From: Lysobacteraceae bacterium 2PB
GTDB lineage: Bacteria; Pseudomonadota; Gammaproteobacteria; Xanthomonadales; Xanthomonadaceae
Reading direction: 5' to 3'
Length of the DNA stretch: 64,000 bases
Assembly (NCBI GenBank): GCA_005502915.1
Contig: SCMT01000021.1
Coordinates: 1-64,000 of the forward strand
Shown: piece after piece, positions 28,423 through 35,902 of the stretch
Numbering within the stretch: position 1 is the first letter of the stretch
Layout of the letters: each line of letters opens with the position of its first letter
Translations under genes and position numbers: made by a program
The notes under the pieces: generated by a model
The model's database searches: none
Seen by the model: only the letters and a program-made list of their open reading frames with translations
Told to the model about the DNA's origin: nothing

Positions 28423-28734
28423 ATGAAGACGCCACGACAGATTGCCCTGAGGCTATTGGCCGACCAGAAGGGTTGTTTCATTGCCCCCGCTTCACTTGAA
28501 CGTCAATTTTTCCAGGCTTCCGGGCTCGAACGGACTGAGCTCATCGCTGCGCTTCGGGAATTGGAAGCGGAAGGACTTGTCTGTTCCATTTACGAACGTC
28601 TGGATGGGTCATTGTTCGCCTTGACCGCAATCGGCAGAGAGATCATGACTTCCGAGGGGTGTTCATTCGACGAAGCCAAGGTGGCCAGCACACGGCGACT
28701 GTTCGAGGATGCGCTGTGCTCGAAGCCCATCTAG
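28423..28734 (+). CDS. Hypothetical 103-aa protein, possibly winged-helix
   Basis: This 103-residue soluble protein begins MKTPRQIALRLLADQKGCF. The middle ERTELIAALRELEAEGLVCS followed by IYERLDGSLFALTAIGREIM looks like recognition helix, wing and strand of a small winged helix-turn-helix, but I cannot name a family. It is alone between two repeat-bearing spacers. The ATG at 28423 is preceded by AGGTGG. Codon use is less GC-rich than the core genome. Confidence 0.55.
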   Translation: MKTPRQIALRLLADQKGCFIAPASLERQFFQASGLERTELIAALRELEAEGLVCSIYERLDGSLFALTAIGREIMTSEGCSFDEAKVASTRRLFEDALCSKPI

Positions 28735-28776
28735 GCAGGCAATGCTTATATATTGCTGTCCAAGGCCGTAAATTGC

Positions 28777-28810
28777 ATCCGTAGAGTGCATCAGTGACGC
28801 CTCATGCACC
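28777..28810. repeat. Short dispersed repeat, copy 2 (GTGCAT...ATGCAC hairpin)
   Basis: This is the second copy of the repeat at 27738-27771. The GTGCAT (28786-28791) and ATGCAC (28804-28809) arms form a 6-bp inverted repeat. It follows the stop of the 103-aa gene by 43 bases and precedes the AT-rich membrane gene. Confidence 0.55.
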
Positions 28811-28845
28811 TTCTTCTGGTTTTCCAAGGTCGCCACCACGTCTGC

Positions 28846-29376
28846 ATGCCTATGACAACCCATCCGGATAGAGTTCATTACCACTCATTTTTCGTTGTTT
28901 TCTCTTTGTTTCTTGCGTCAATGATCTGGGGCCTTGGTTTCACGTTTTCCGAGAACAGATCGCCCTACTTGCTCGGTTTGTGGGGTGTCATTTCCTTTTT
29001 GCTTTTGGCTACATTGTTCTTCCATACGAATTTTTTCTCATCGATCAGATCGATTTTTATTCAGTCATCTTATTTAATGATGCTGATTTTTTATATAAAT
29101 CAAGTCGTCACCATTTTTTTCGCGATTGGTTTGCGCAAGACGGTGTTTTTTCTGGTTTTGTTCTTTCTTTCATTCGCTTGTATTGCGCTGATTTCTTGGG
29201 CGCGCCAGCGATCTTATAGAATCATGGAGGTCTTGTTGATCTTGTTGCTTTTCGCTTTCTGTGTACTATCCATGGCTTGGGGTTTTAATTTTTTTGTCGG
29301 GATTTTCTTTTCGACAACCATGATCCTTGCCGCTGTTCTGATGTCGGCTGCATATGCCTCGTCGCCAAATCATTGA
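28846..29376 (+). CDS. AT-rich polytopic membrane protein, unknown
   Basis: This hydrophobic protein of about 176 residues has five or six likely membrane helices (for example FFVVFSLFLASMIWGLGF, GLWGVISFLLLATLFF, YLMMLIFYINQVVTIFF, FFLVLFFLSFACIALIS and a C-terminal pair). I recognise no family. Base composition is the lowest in GC of the whole window, so it is probably foreign. Start candidates are ATGs at 28846 and 28852. An upstream ATG at 28804 lies inside the short repeat and is less likely. The second copy of the small gene begins immediately after its stop. Confidence 0.6.
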   Translation: MPMTTHPDRVHYHSFFVVFSLFLASMIWGLGFTFSENRSPYLLGLWGVISFLLLATLFFHTNFFSSIRSIFIQSSYLMMLIFYINQVVTIFFAIGLRKTVFFLVLFFLSFACIALISWARQRSYRIMEVLLILLLFAFCVLSMAWGFNFFVGIFFSTTMILAAVLMSAAYASSPNH

Positions 29377-29383
29377 AGCTCGC

Positions 29384-29590
29384 ATGCTGGGTGCTTCGTG
29401 CCCAGTTCGGACCCAGCATGACCAGTCGTCCAACGTCCTGCTGATCGAAGTCCCGCCCCAGTTCATCGCCCTGTGCGAAGCCAGCGGCGCCAGCCCGCAA
29501 GCCGCCCTGCGCGGCATGGCCGCGATGCTCTGCGGTTTGCGGTACGACGACGACAATCGCCTGGTGCCGCTGGAGGCCGACGCCGCATAA
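29384..29590 (+). CDS. Second, 5'-truncated copy of the 62-aa small gene
   Basis: From 29427 on, the frame encodes SSNVLLIEVPPQFIALCEAS and the rest of the small protein, nearly identical to 28049-28208. The original MSKPKPFQ start is replaced by an unrelated stretch that happens to be open (MLGASCPVRTQHDQ). The replacing stretch contains a CTGGGTGCTTCGTGCCCAG inverted repeat, and the join lies at the CCAG just before TCGTCCAAC. Whether the chimeric N-terminus is translated is unknown, so the copy may be inactive. Confidence 0.5.
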   Translation: MLGASCPVRTQHDQSSNVLLIEVPPQFIALCEASGASPQAALRGMAAMLCGLRYDDDNRLVPLEADAA

Positions 29591-29597
29591 GCGTCAC

Positions 29598-29625
29598 CCG
29601 GGCGCGGGCGGCTCCCGCGTCCCGG
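29598..29625 (+). terminator. Hairpin after the truncated small-gene copy
   Basis: CCGGGCGCGGG pairs with CCCGCGTCCCGG with a one-base bulge. It is the counterpart of the perfect hairpin at 28216-28240 and lies 7 bases after the stop. Confidence 0.45.
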
Positions 29626-29724
29626 TGGCTACATGCCCCGAAGGCATCGAGTGACAACGAGAATGCGCTGGATGCATCGTCCTTCCGCATCGGCGCGGCC
29701 GGCTCGAGGTCATCCTTTGCAGGA

Positions 29725-30114
29725 ATGATCGCGACAGTAGTAGCATCCTTGGCGGCGGGCTCCTGTAAGTTGCAGTCCATTTCGATATCCATGCTGACGA
29801 CCGTTCGCGGCGCAGCTTGCTCCAGGCGTTCAGCCCCAGTGCTGCCCCAACATCTTCAAACAGAAAAGACAGACCATCGCGCCGTGCACATTGCATCTGG
29901 CCAAGCCGGCGTCTTGTCCCTGCGCGTCGTGTACCAGATGCGAGGAAAAGAGCAAAACAGGGTTGCCACGTTCTCTGCTTGGTTCGTCGCTGATGATGTT
30001 TATCAAGAGTGGGACGAGGAAGACCATGACTACAGCCGATCGAGCCTGATGGCCGAGTTTCGGGGTCGGGAGGAACGCGATGCATATGTGTCAAGCAATT
30101 TCAGGCTCATCTAG
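29725..30114 (+). CDS. Possible small protein, unknown
   Basis: The frame is open for 129 codons. The C-terminal part, from LSLRVVYQMRGKEQNRVATF to SSLMAEFRGREERDAYVSSN, has ordinary protein composition, while the N-terminal 40 residues are less convincing. No family is recognised. A start further in (29791, MLTTVRGAA) is possible. It occupies the slot directly before the first full composite repeat, like the other genes in this series, which is the main reason to list it. Confidence 0.35.
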   Translation: MIATVVASLAAGSCKLQSISISMLTTVRGAACSRRSAPVLPQHLQTEKTDHRAVHIASGQAGVLSLRVVYQMRGKEQNRVATFSAWFVADDVYQEWDEEDHDYSRSSLMAEFRGREERDAYVSSNFRLI

Positions 30115-30119
30115 GACGC

Positions 30120-30370
30120 AGTGGGGCGGGCTTAAGCCCGCCGAAAACGAGTTGAGCACTGCAAGAAGCGATATGTCTCCGAGGTGCGCATTCGGCTGCC
30201 TGCAGAATGTCGCGTGTTGCAATGGCGGACTGAAGCCCGCCCTACAAGAGCCGCTGCAGACTGTATCGAGAGGTGCCCACCGTTGTCGTCGTCGTGGCGG
30301 TACGAGAAGCCGGTGCGCCGGGGCGCACCCTATGCAAGCCTTGACCTGTCTGCGCGCGATGCATCTTCAA
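30120..30370. repeat. Composite repeat, copy I
   Basis: It begins with a perfect 18-bp palindrome GGCGGGCTTAAGCCCGCC (30125-30142), continues through GCAAGAAGCGA and CTGCAGAATGTCGCGTGTTG to a second palindrome (GGCGGACTGAAGCCCGCCCTA-like, about 30223-30243) and then GTGCCCACCGTTGTCGTC. Its right-hand end (GACCTGTCTGCGCGCGATGC) is a shortened form of the module seen at 27867-28019. The two REP-like palindromes face each other as in a bacterial interspersed mosaic element. Confidence 0.75.
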
Positions 30371-30424
30371 TTCTGTCAGAGTGACACTCCTCTGAAGTGA
30401 ACCGATTCAGGAGTTCCGCGAAAG

Positions 30425-30877
30425 ATGTGCGAAGTGACCGACGAAATCGACCGTGCCGTGGAGTCGCTGCAATTGGCAGACGATGTGAACAAGCTCCCAT
30501 GCGCGGAAGCAGAGGATGTCAATCGCCAGGTGCTGGCTCGATTTGCCGATGGCAAGCACTCGAGGTGGTGGTGGGATTCATTCCGTGATTCGCAGTGTGC
30601 TGTTTTCGATGATGGTCCAGGCTACCAGCGCATTCCCCTGCTGGTCCCAGATGCCAGCGAGCGCTGCTGGTTCATAGTCGAGAGTGATGCGTCTCATTCA
30701 TTTCCCGTGTACGAAGCAGCCCCTGAAGCCATTACAAGCATCCTCGGCGAGTGCTTCTGCTTCGAGTACTACATCGTTCCCAAGGATCTATCATGGCTTG
30801 TTTGTGAGAATCATCACGGCGCTGTGATTGGCTGCGGTGAAGCTGTCAAGGACAGAATCCAGGCCATGGTGCCTTAG
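30425..30877 (+). CDS. Hypothetical 150-aa protein, DUF6756-like
   Basis: This soluble acidic protein carries SRWWWDSF near residue 46, a WFIVES-type strand (about 79-84), and a C-terminal signature ILGECFCFEYYIVPKDLSWL then VCENHHGAVIGCGE. I associate this ending with the uncharacterised DUF6756 family, whose members look like immunity-type or single-domain orphan proteins. The ATG at 30425 has AGGAG 11 bases upstream. A composite repeat (copy II) begins 4 bases after its stop. Confidence 0.6.
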   Translation: MCEVTDEIDRAVESLQLADDVNKLPCAEAEDVNRQVLARFADGKHSRWWWDSFRDSQCAVFDDGPGYQRIPLLVPDASERCWFIVESDASHSFPVYEAAPEAITSILGECFCFEYYIVPKDLSWLVCENHHGAVIGCGEAVKDRIQAMVP

Positions 30878-30880
30878 TGT

Positions 30881-31198
30881 CGTAGGGTGGGCTCAAGCCC
30901 GCCGAAAAGTATGTGAAAATTGCAAGAAGCGACATGGCTCCGAGGGGCGCGCTCGGCTGCCTGCAGAATGTCGCGTGTTGCAATGGCGGGCTGAAGCCCG
31001 CCCTACAAGTGCCGTTGCTGACTGTATCGAGGGGTATCCACCGTTGTCGTCCCAGTGTCGCATCGTGCTCGGCGCGTCAAGGTCGAGGCAACGCGGATCA
31101 ATGGTCCGCACTACGCAAACCTTGACGCGCCGAGCACGATGCGGGTTGGACTCGCCAACGGCGGCCACAGTGGCTTCCGGGCGAAACGGAGTGCCGTC
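30881..31198. repeat. Composite repeat, copy II (longest)
   Basis: It shares with copy I the paired REP-like palindromes (CGTAGGGTGGGCTCAAGCCC near 30881 and GGCGGGCTGAAGCCCGCC at about 30986-31003) and CTGCAGAATGTCGCGTGTTG. It then continues through the module found at 27867-28019, including a perfect 23-bp inverted repeat (31061-31083 / 31119-31141) around a 35-base loop that itself contains GCGGA/TCCGC. It ends at the ATG of a broken copy of the small gene. Confidence 0.8.
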
Positions 31199-31357
31199 AT
31201 GTCCAAGCCCAAGTCGCACTTCCAGCCGTGCAACGTGCAGCTCGTCGATGTCCCGCCCCTTCCCGATAGCATGCTCACCACGCATCGCCGGGTTCCGCCT
31301 GTCGGGGCCCAGCCTTGGTTCTTGTCCGCGACGATCTCGTCGTCGGTGTGGAATTGA
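31199..31357 (+). pseudogene. Third, 3'-truncated copy of the 62-aa small gene
   Basis: The frame begins MSKPKSHFQPCNVQLVDVPP, matching the first 20 or so codons of 28020-28208, and then runs into unrelated sequence. The ALCEASGASPQ core is missing. The copy retains the repeat-borne leader, so leader and gene start were duplicated together and the 3' half was lost. Confidence 0.6.
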
Positions 31358-31400
31358 AGCGTCCGGGCAAGTGCGTATATTCAATGCTCTCCCGAACGAA

Positions 31401-31829
31401 ATGCCTGGACAGCGAGACAGCCTGCGCATGAACGATACCATCGCTGTTCCCCCATTCGACAAGCTGGATCTGCCAGCCGGCGAGAGCCTTGTGTGGACCT
31501 ACTACAACCGGACCTTCCACCGAATGGATCTGAAGGGGATCGCCATCACCGAAAAGGCGCTCTACCTCTGTTCCCTGACGCCTTTCGTGCCTTTCCTTGG
31601 TCGATGGCGACGCATGGGGTTCGATGAAATCCGCGGCGTCGAATACATGGAGAGCCGCTTTGGCCGACCGACATTGCTTGTCCATCTGGATGCGCGTACG
31701 GAGAAGCTCTGTACGCCTTTCGATATGCACAAGGATGAGATGGCGTACGACAGGCAGTGCCTGCGCGAAGCCGCTGACATCGTTCAGCGGTTTCTGGATG
31801 GCTGCCGGAACAGCCCAGCGCTGCTCTGA
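31401..31829 (+). CDS. Hypothetical protein, possibly PH/GRAM-like
   Basis: A 142-residue protein (or 133 from the ATG at 31428). LPAGESLVWTYYNRTFHRMD, GIAITEKALYLCS and FDEIRGVEYMES followed by TLLVHLDART give alternating strands with a late helix (DRQCLREAADIVQRFL), the layout of a PH- or GRAM-like bacterial domain. The family is not recognised with certainty. It lies between the broken small-gene copy and another palindrome pair, in the same orientation as the rest of the series. Confidence 0.55.
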   Translation: MPGQRDSLRMNDTIAVPPFDKLDLPAGESLVWTYYNRTFHRMDLKGIAITEKALYLCSLTPFVPFLGRWRRMGFDEIRGVEYMESRFGRPTLLVHLDARTEKLCTPFDMHKDEMAYDRQCLREAADIVQRFLDGCRNSPALL

Positions 31830-31959
31830 CCCGCTTGTTCGTTGATGTACGTGCCGGAACGCATGGGCGAAGCGCTTTGATCGGAGAACCGCATCGGCTG
31901 CTGGCCCATCAGGCATACTTTCTGCTCCGTCTGGAAAGATCGCTGTCCGTCATGGCCTG

Positions 31960-31999
31960 CTGCACTGATCAGTGCAGTAGGGTGGACTTGCAGCCCACC
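31960..31999. repeat. 18-bp perfect palindrome fused to a REP-like hairpin
   Basis: CTGCACTGATCAGTGCAG (31960-31977) is a perfect palindrome. It runs directly into TAGGGTGGACTTGCAGCCCA (31978-), the same REP-like motif that opens the composite repeats. It lies upstream of the zinc-ribbon gene and could terminate the preceding transcript. Confidence 0.6.
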
Positions 32000-32056
32000 G
32001 CTTTCGTCGAAATTCGATTCTTCTGCACGACTCATCCCGTTTGGAGGTCACGCATC

Positions 32057-32473
32057 GTGAAAGACAGGACACCGGCTCGCCCTCCCGTTCTTGAGCGGCG
32101 CAGACTGAAGCGCGGTGCCAGGGAGGCCAAGGCGGCGCGAGAACAGGCGCGCGATCGCAGGGAGGCACTGCGGGACATCGCGAACAGGCACCTGCTGGTC
32201 AATCCGGCAAACCTCGGGCCAAACAACAGCTACGGCGTTCCCGAGTTCGTGCAGCGTGGCTACTATGTGGACATCCCCTTCCATTGCAAATCATGCGGCA
32301 TCGCGCAGGTGTGGACGGAAAGGCAGCAGAAGTGGTGGTACGAATCCGCGAAGGGTGATGTCTGGGCCGTCGCGGTGATGTGCCGGCCATGCCGGAGGCG
32401 CGAACGGGCGCGCCGCGCAGAAGCCAGGGAAACACATCTGTCCGGTCTGTCTGCGAAGGGGAAGGTGCAGTAG
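32057..32473 (+). CDS. Zinc-ribbon protein (probable zinc-ribbon domain, zf-trcl type)
   Basis: This 138-residue protein has a basic, helical N-terminal half (RRLKRGAREAKAAREQARDR) and a C-terminal zinc ribbon: HCKSCGIAQVWTERQQKWWY and MCRPCRRRERARR, i.e. two CxxC pairs about 31 residues apart. The KWWYE centre is typical of the zf-trcl family of small proteins of unknown role. The GTG at 32057 was chosen because GGAGG lies at 32043-32047. Earlier in-frame codons run through the palindromes. Composite repeat copy III begins at its stop codon. Confidence 0.7.
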   Translation: MKDRTPARPPVLERRRLKRGAREAKAAREQARDRREALRDIANRHLLVNPANLGPNNSYGVPEFVQRGYYVDIPFHCKSCGIAQVWTERQQKWWYESAKGDVWAVAVMCRPCRRRERARRAEARETHLSGLSAKGKVQ

Positions 32474-32746
32474 GCCGGACTCAAGCCCGCCGAGAAGGCA
32501 TTGTAAGCTGCAAGAAGCGAAACGTTTGCGAGATGCGCACTCGGCTGCGTGCAGGCTGCCGCGCCTTGCAGGGCTGAAGTCCGTCCTGCAAAGGCAGCTG
32601 CTGCCGACGGTATCGAGAGGTGTCCGTCGTTGTCGTCCAGTGTCGCGCCGTGTTCGGCGCGTCAAGGTCGAGGCGAGTTGTCGCCCGAGCCTCGAAGCGC
32701 CTGCGCGCGATGCGGGTTGAACTCGCCAACGGCGGCCACGATGACT
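32472..32746. repeat. Composite repeat, copy III (most diverged)
   Basis: It starts TAGGCCGGACTCAAGCCCGC right at the stop of the zinc-ribbon gene. It keeps GCTGCAAGAAGCGAAACG, the second REP-like arm in degraded form (GGGCTGAAGTCCGTCCTGCA), TATCGAGAGGTGTCCG, GGCGCGTCAAGGTCGAGG and the closing CGCCAACGGCGGCCAC. It has no small-gene start. Divergence from copies I and II suggests an older insertion. Confidence 0.7.
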
Positions 32747-32797
32747 GAGCTGGAATGAGGCATACTCTTTTCTCCTTCCGGCAGCATCGCTTTCCTC

Positions 32798-33097
32798 ATG
32801 ACCCACTACGCCGATTATTGGAACGAGCTTCGCAAGCGCGAACGCTGGATGCTGTTCTTCCTCATCGCGTACATCCCTGTCGTGGGCGGCTCGGTCGCGC
32901 TGCTCGAACGCTTCGTTTCGCCCGACTTCCCAGGGGCTGTACTCGCCATCATCTGGATGCTGATGATGCTGGTGGCGTGGTACAGGCTGCTCTCGTTTGC
33001 CTGCCCGCGCTGTGGCGAATGGTTCCACACGAAATGGTTCGCCTGGGCTTCGCTGGGGCGACGATGCGTCCACTGCGGGCTCGAAAAGGGTGCGTAA
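32798..33097 (+). CDS. Small membrane protein with C-terminal zinc ribbon
   Basis: This 99-residue protein has two hydrophobic helices (MLFFLIAYIPVVGGSVALL and AVLAIIWMLMMLVAWYRLL) followed by CPRCGEWFHTKWF and CVHCGLEKG, two CxxC pairs able to bind zinc on the cytoplasmic side. No named family. It is the last + strand gene of the cassette-like series. A short piece of the composite repeat's end (CCTGCGCGCGATG, about 33120-33132) follows it. Confidence 0.65.
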   Translation: MTHYADYWNELRKRERWMLFFLIAYIPVVGGSVALLERFVSPDFPGAVLAIIWMLMMLVAWYRLLSFACPRCGEWFHTKWFAWASLGRRCVHCGLEKGA

Positions 33098-33149
33098 CCT
33101 TTGTCGTGCAAGCTGGTGTGCCTGCGCGCGATGAGCGTCGATCCCGTGC

Positions 33150-34175
33150 TCAATAGTAATAGTTGATCCCGCTCTCATCGATCACGGGCGTGATGGTGCC
33201 GGCGACATCGTTGGCGATGGCGGTGTTGCTCACCGTGTCGATCCTGTAGTAGACACCGAGGACATTGTCGTGCAGCTGGTTGAGCCGGGCGAAGTTCTTG
33301 CGGACCGGTCGGCCCGCGCCGCCGTTGCCGAACTGGATGGCGATGATCTGCTGGCGTATCAGGTTGTTTTCGATGTCGTTCGAATAGGCAAGATCGCCTG
33401 CGGACGCGGGTCGGTTGCAGCTGCCGAGTCCGGCATCCACGAACACGCCGATGCTGCCGGTGTCGATGCCGTTGCCGTGGATCCTGTTCATGTTCGAGGA
33501 ACGCACCACGATGCCATAGTCGGTGGCGTTCCAGATCGCGTTCGAGTGGATCGTGTTGCGGTCGCTGCTGTCGAGCAGGCGGATGGCGAACGCCTTCGAG
33601 CGCGCGAAGGCATTGTTGGCGATCGTGCTGCTGCCGGTGTCCATGCCGCACAGCTGGACGCCGCCATCGACGTCAGAAAATGCATTGTCGACGATGCTGT
33701 GATACCCGGGGCCGATCCGCGGGTCGATCGTCGAGTTGTCGTAGAAGGCGAGGGCGATGGCGCTGCTTCGGCTGAAGGTGTTGCCGGCGAAGGTATTGGA
33801 CAGCGCGTGCGAGATCGAGGCGCCGGCGACGTTGTCCTCGAAGTCCACGCCCATAACCTTCAGGGCATGGCTGCGCTGCCCGTACACGCCGATCGAGAAG
33901 CCGCGGATCTTCCCCGGTCCCTTGATGGTCACGCTGCTCGCGTTGTAGATGCTGATGCCCGGGATGCGCGTGTCGCCGCTGAGCGTATGGCCATTCAGGT
34001 CGATGGTGACGCCTGATGTCGGGACATGCAGCGCGTAGTAGCCGGTGGTGCAATGCAGGTCGGCGGTCAGCCGCACATCCGAGGTCACGGTGTCGCCGCA
34101 GCTCAGCGCGAACGAAGGAAACGGCACCAGCAGGACGAGCGCGCACAGCCAGGAGAGCAGCGATGACTTCGGCAT
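33150..34175 (-). CDS. Secreted right-handed beta-helix protein (NosD-like)
   Basis: This 341-residue protein has a signal peptide (about 1-23, ...FPSFA) and then parallel beta-helix coils with the usual N/G ladder: GVTIDLNGHTLSGDTRIPGI, NASSVTIKGPGKIRGFSIGV, NTFAGNTFSRSSAIAL, NTIHSNAIWNATDYGIVV, NRIHGNGIDTGSIGVFV. Such proteins bind or cleave polysaccharides, but no catalytic set is obvious. Four Cys residues in the mature part could form two disulfides. Divergent from the protease gene, with 183 bp between. Confidence 0.8.
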   Translation of the reverse strand: MPKSSLLSWLCALVLLVPFPSFALSCGDTVTSDVRLTADLHCTTGYYALHVPTSGVTIDLNGHTLSGDTRIPGISIYNASSVTIKGPGKIRGFSIGVYGQRSHALKVMGVDFEDNVAGASISHALSNTFAGNTFSRSSAIALAFYDNSTIDPRIGPGYHSIVDNAFSDVDGGVQLCGMDTGSSTIANNAFARSKAFAIRLLDSSDRNTIHSNAIWNATDYGIVVRSSNMNRIHGNGIDTGSIGVFVDAGLGSCNRPASAGDLAYSNDIENNLIRQQIIAIQFGNGGAGRPVRKNFARLNQLHDNVLGVYYRIDTVSNTAIANDVAGTITPVIDESGINYYY

Positions 34176-34358
34176 GACCTTGACCTCGATTCGGGGGATG
34201 CTCGGGGTCACGCAAATCGGTGGCCGGGACGGACACCGGGGCGGGATGGACGTGCCCGGAGCCAGAGCAGGCGGTCCACGCGATCGATTGATCGGCCATG
34301 GAGATTTTTCCGTGTGCCACAATCCGGATCCGTCGTTCTTTCTTCGAGGGATCTCCGC

Positions 34359-35189
34359 GTGACACGACTCCTGTTGCTCCTGCTGCTGGCGGCCTCCTCC
34401 ACGGCCAGCGCGATCGTCGTGCGCGACGATGTCGACGATGCGAAGTATCGGATACCTGCATCCGGGTTTCCGGCGCTCGTCGACATGCCCGGCGAGGGGC
34501 ATGGTGTGCTGATCGCGCCGCAATGGGTGGTTACCGCCGCGCATGCGGTGACCGGACACGCGGATCTCAGGCAGGTGACCATCGACGGGGTGCCCCGGGA
34601 GGTCGAGCGCGTGGTCGTGCATCCGGGCTACCGTAGCCCGCCGCCTGCACTGGCCGAGCAGGCCATGCAGACCTGGGACTGGACGCTGTTCGTCGCACTG
34701 CTCTCCACGTCGGACGACATCGCGCTGCTGAAGCTGGCGAAGCCCGTGACCGATGTCGTGCCCGTCGTCCTGCATGAAGGCGAGGACGAGTTCGGCCAGA
34801 TGATCCAGATCATCGGCAAGGGCGCCACGGCGAATGGCGTGTCGGGCTACGACATGAACGGTTCCCACCGTACCCAGCTTCGCCGGGCCTACAACAAGGT
34901 CACCAGCGCCCATGACCGCTGGTTCTGCTATGTGTTCGATAAGCCGTCGGACGCGCTGCCGCTGGAAGGCGGTTCCGGTGCCGGCGATAGCGGCGGGCCG
35001 ATCCTGATCCGGACCGGAGACGCGTGGCGCCTGGCCGGGCTGACGTCATGGACCGCGCCCCATCAGGGCACGACCCGGGTACCCTTCGGGCAATACGGTC
35101 AGATCAGCTGCAACGTGCGCCTGAGGCACTACCGCACCTGGATCGATGGTGTAGTCTCCGCACGGCCGCCGGCAACCACGGATCAATGA
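34359..35189 (+). CDS. Secreted trypsin-like serine protease (S1 family)
   Basis: This 276-residue protein starts with a signal peptide (TRLLLLLLLAASSTASA). The chymotrypsin-fold triad is complete: His62 in VVTAAHAV, Asp120 in DDIALLKL and Ser211 in GDSGGPILI. A GTG start at 34359 was chosen, because GAGGG lies 8 bases upstream and the signal begins at once. It has only two late Cys residues. Substrate and role (nutrition or virulence-type exoprotease) are not shown. Confidence 0.88.
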   Translation: MTRLLLLLLLAASSTASAIVVRDDVDDAKYRIPASGFPALVDMPGEGHGVLIAPQWVVTAAHAVTGHADLRQVTIDGVPREVERVVVHPGYRSPPPALAEQAMQTWDWTLFVALLSTSDDIALLKLAKPVTDVVPVVLHEGEDEFGQMIQIIGKGATANGVSGYDMNGSHRTQLRRAYNKVTSAHDRWFCYVFDKPSDALPLEGGSGAGDSGGPILIRTGDAWRLAGLTSWTAPHQGTTRVPFGQYGQISCNVRLRHYRTWIDGVVSARPPATTDQ

Positions 35190-35214
35190 CGACTGCATTC
35201 CGTTGTCACGAATG

Positions 35215-35541
35215 ATGAGCAATCCCTATCGCCCGCCGGACAGTCCTGTCGACCAGGAACTGCCGGAAATGTCACGCAGACATCGATGCGGATGGGCTTT
35301 CCTGTCCGGGTTCGTCTGGGCGACCCTGTTCATTGCGATCGTCTTCATGCTGACGGCAACCGAGCCTCTTCATGAGGCTGTATTGCGATTGAAGCACGAA
35401 CGAGTGGTCGCTGTCGCAGCGGGATGCGGAGCTGTCTGCGCGATCATCGTGCTTTTCATCCGGCGCTTTCCGGTTTGGATGAACCTGTTCATCGGCCTCG
35501 TACCGATACTGCTGTTGATGCTTGCGAGCATGTTCTACTAG
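35215..35541 (+). CDS. Small membrane protein with NPYRPP start
   Basis: This 108-residue protein begins MSNPYRPPDSPVDQ, a common start in small membrane proteins of this bacterial group, followed by three hydrophobic helices (FLSGFVWATLFIAIVFML, VVAVAAGCGAVCAIIVLFI, MNLFIGLVPILLLMLASMF). Function unknown. The ATG at 35212 is an equal alternative. It may be in one transcript with the protease 26 bases upstream. Confidence 0.6.
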   Translation: MSNPYRPPDSPVDQELPEMSRRHRCGWAFLSGFVWATLFIAIVFMLTATEPLHEAVLRLKHERVVAVAAGCGAVCAIIVLFIRRFPVWMNLFIGLVPILLLMLASMFY

Positions 35542-35617
35542 CAGCTGATGCGATCTCGTTTGTGCTGGATAGTCACTGAATATCTGCGTTCACCCTTTTG
35601 GCTCGACTCGTTCGCCC

Positions 35618-35869
35618 ATGACGCTCTCCGTTACTGCACGGCCTGCCGTCTGCTTGCTGCTCTTCGCCATCGCGATGACGGGCATCCTGCTCGCGCCGCC
35701 CGGCGTGGCCGCTTTCACCTGTCTGCTGGTGCTCGCCTATCCGGTGTATTCGTGGATCAGGGGCAGTTTCGATGCATCCCTGTCGCCTGGCGACAGGTCG
35801 ATCAATCGCGTGCTCGCCGTGATGGCGGTGGTCGTGATTGTCGACTGGTGTCTCCGCCTGCTGCGTTGA
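35618..35869 (+). CDS. Small membrane protein, unknown
   Basis: This 83-residue protein has two to three hydrophobic helices (CLLLFAIAMTGILLAPPG, AAFTCLLVLAYPVYSWI, LAVMAVVVIVDWCLRLL). I recognise no family. Codon use matches the GC-rich core. It converges on the minus-strand membrane gene. Confidence 0.5.
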   Translation: MTLSVTARPAVCLLLFAIAMTGILLAPPGVAAFTCLLVLAYPVYSWIRGSFDASLSPGDRSINRVLAVMAVVVIVDWCLRLLR

Positions 35870-35902
35870 GCGGTGAGCGCGCAGGCGGAATGGCGCTTTC
35901 AA

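Noticed and set aside
27720-33130. Integron cassette array
   Set aside because: The layout is cassette-like, but I found no GTTRRRY/RYYYAAC core pairs at the repeat ends and no IntI in the window, so I do not call it an integron.
27720-33130. CRISPR array
   Set aside because: The repeats are 150-320 bp, few, diverged and irregularly spaced. There are no cas genes.
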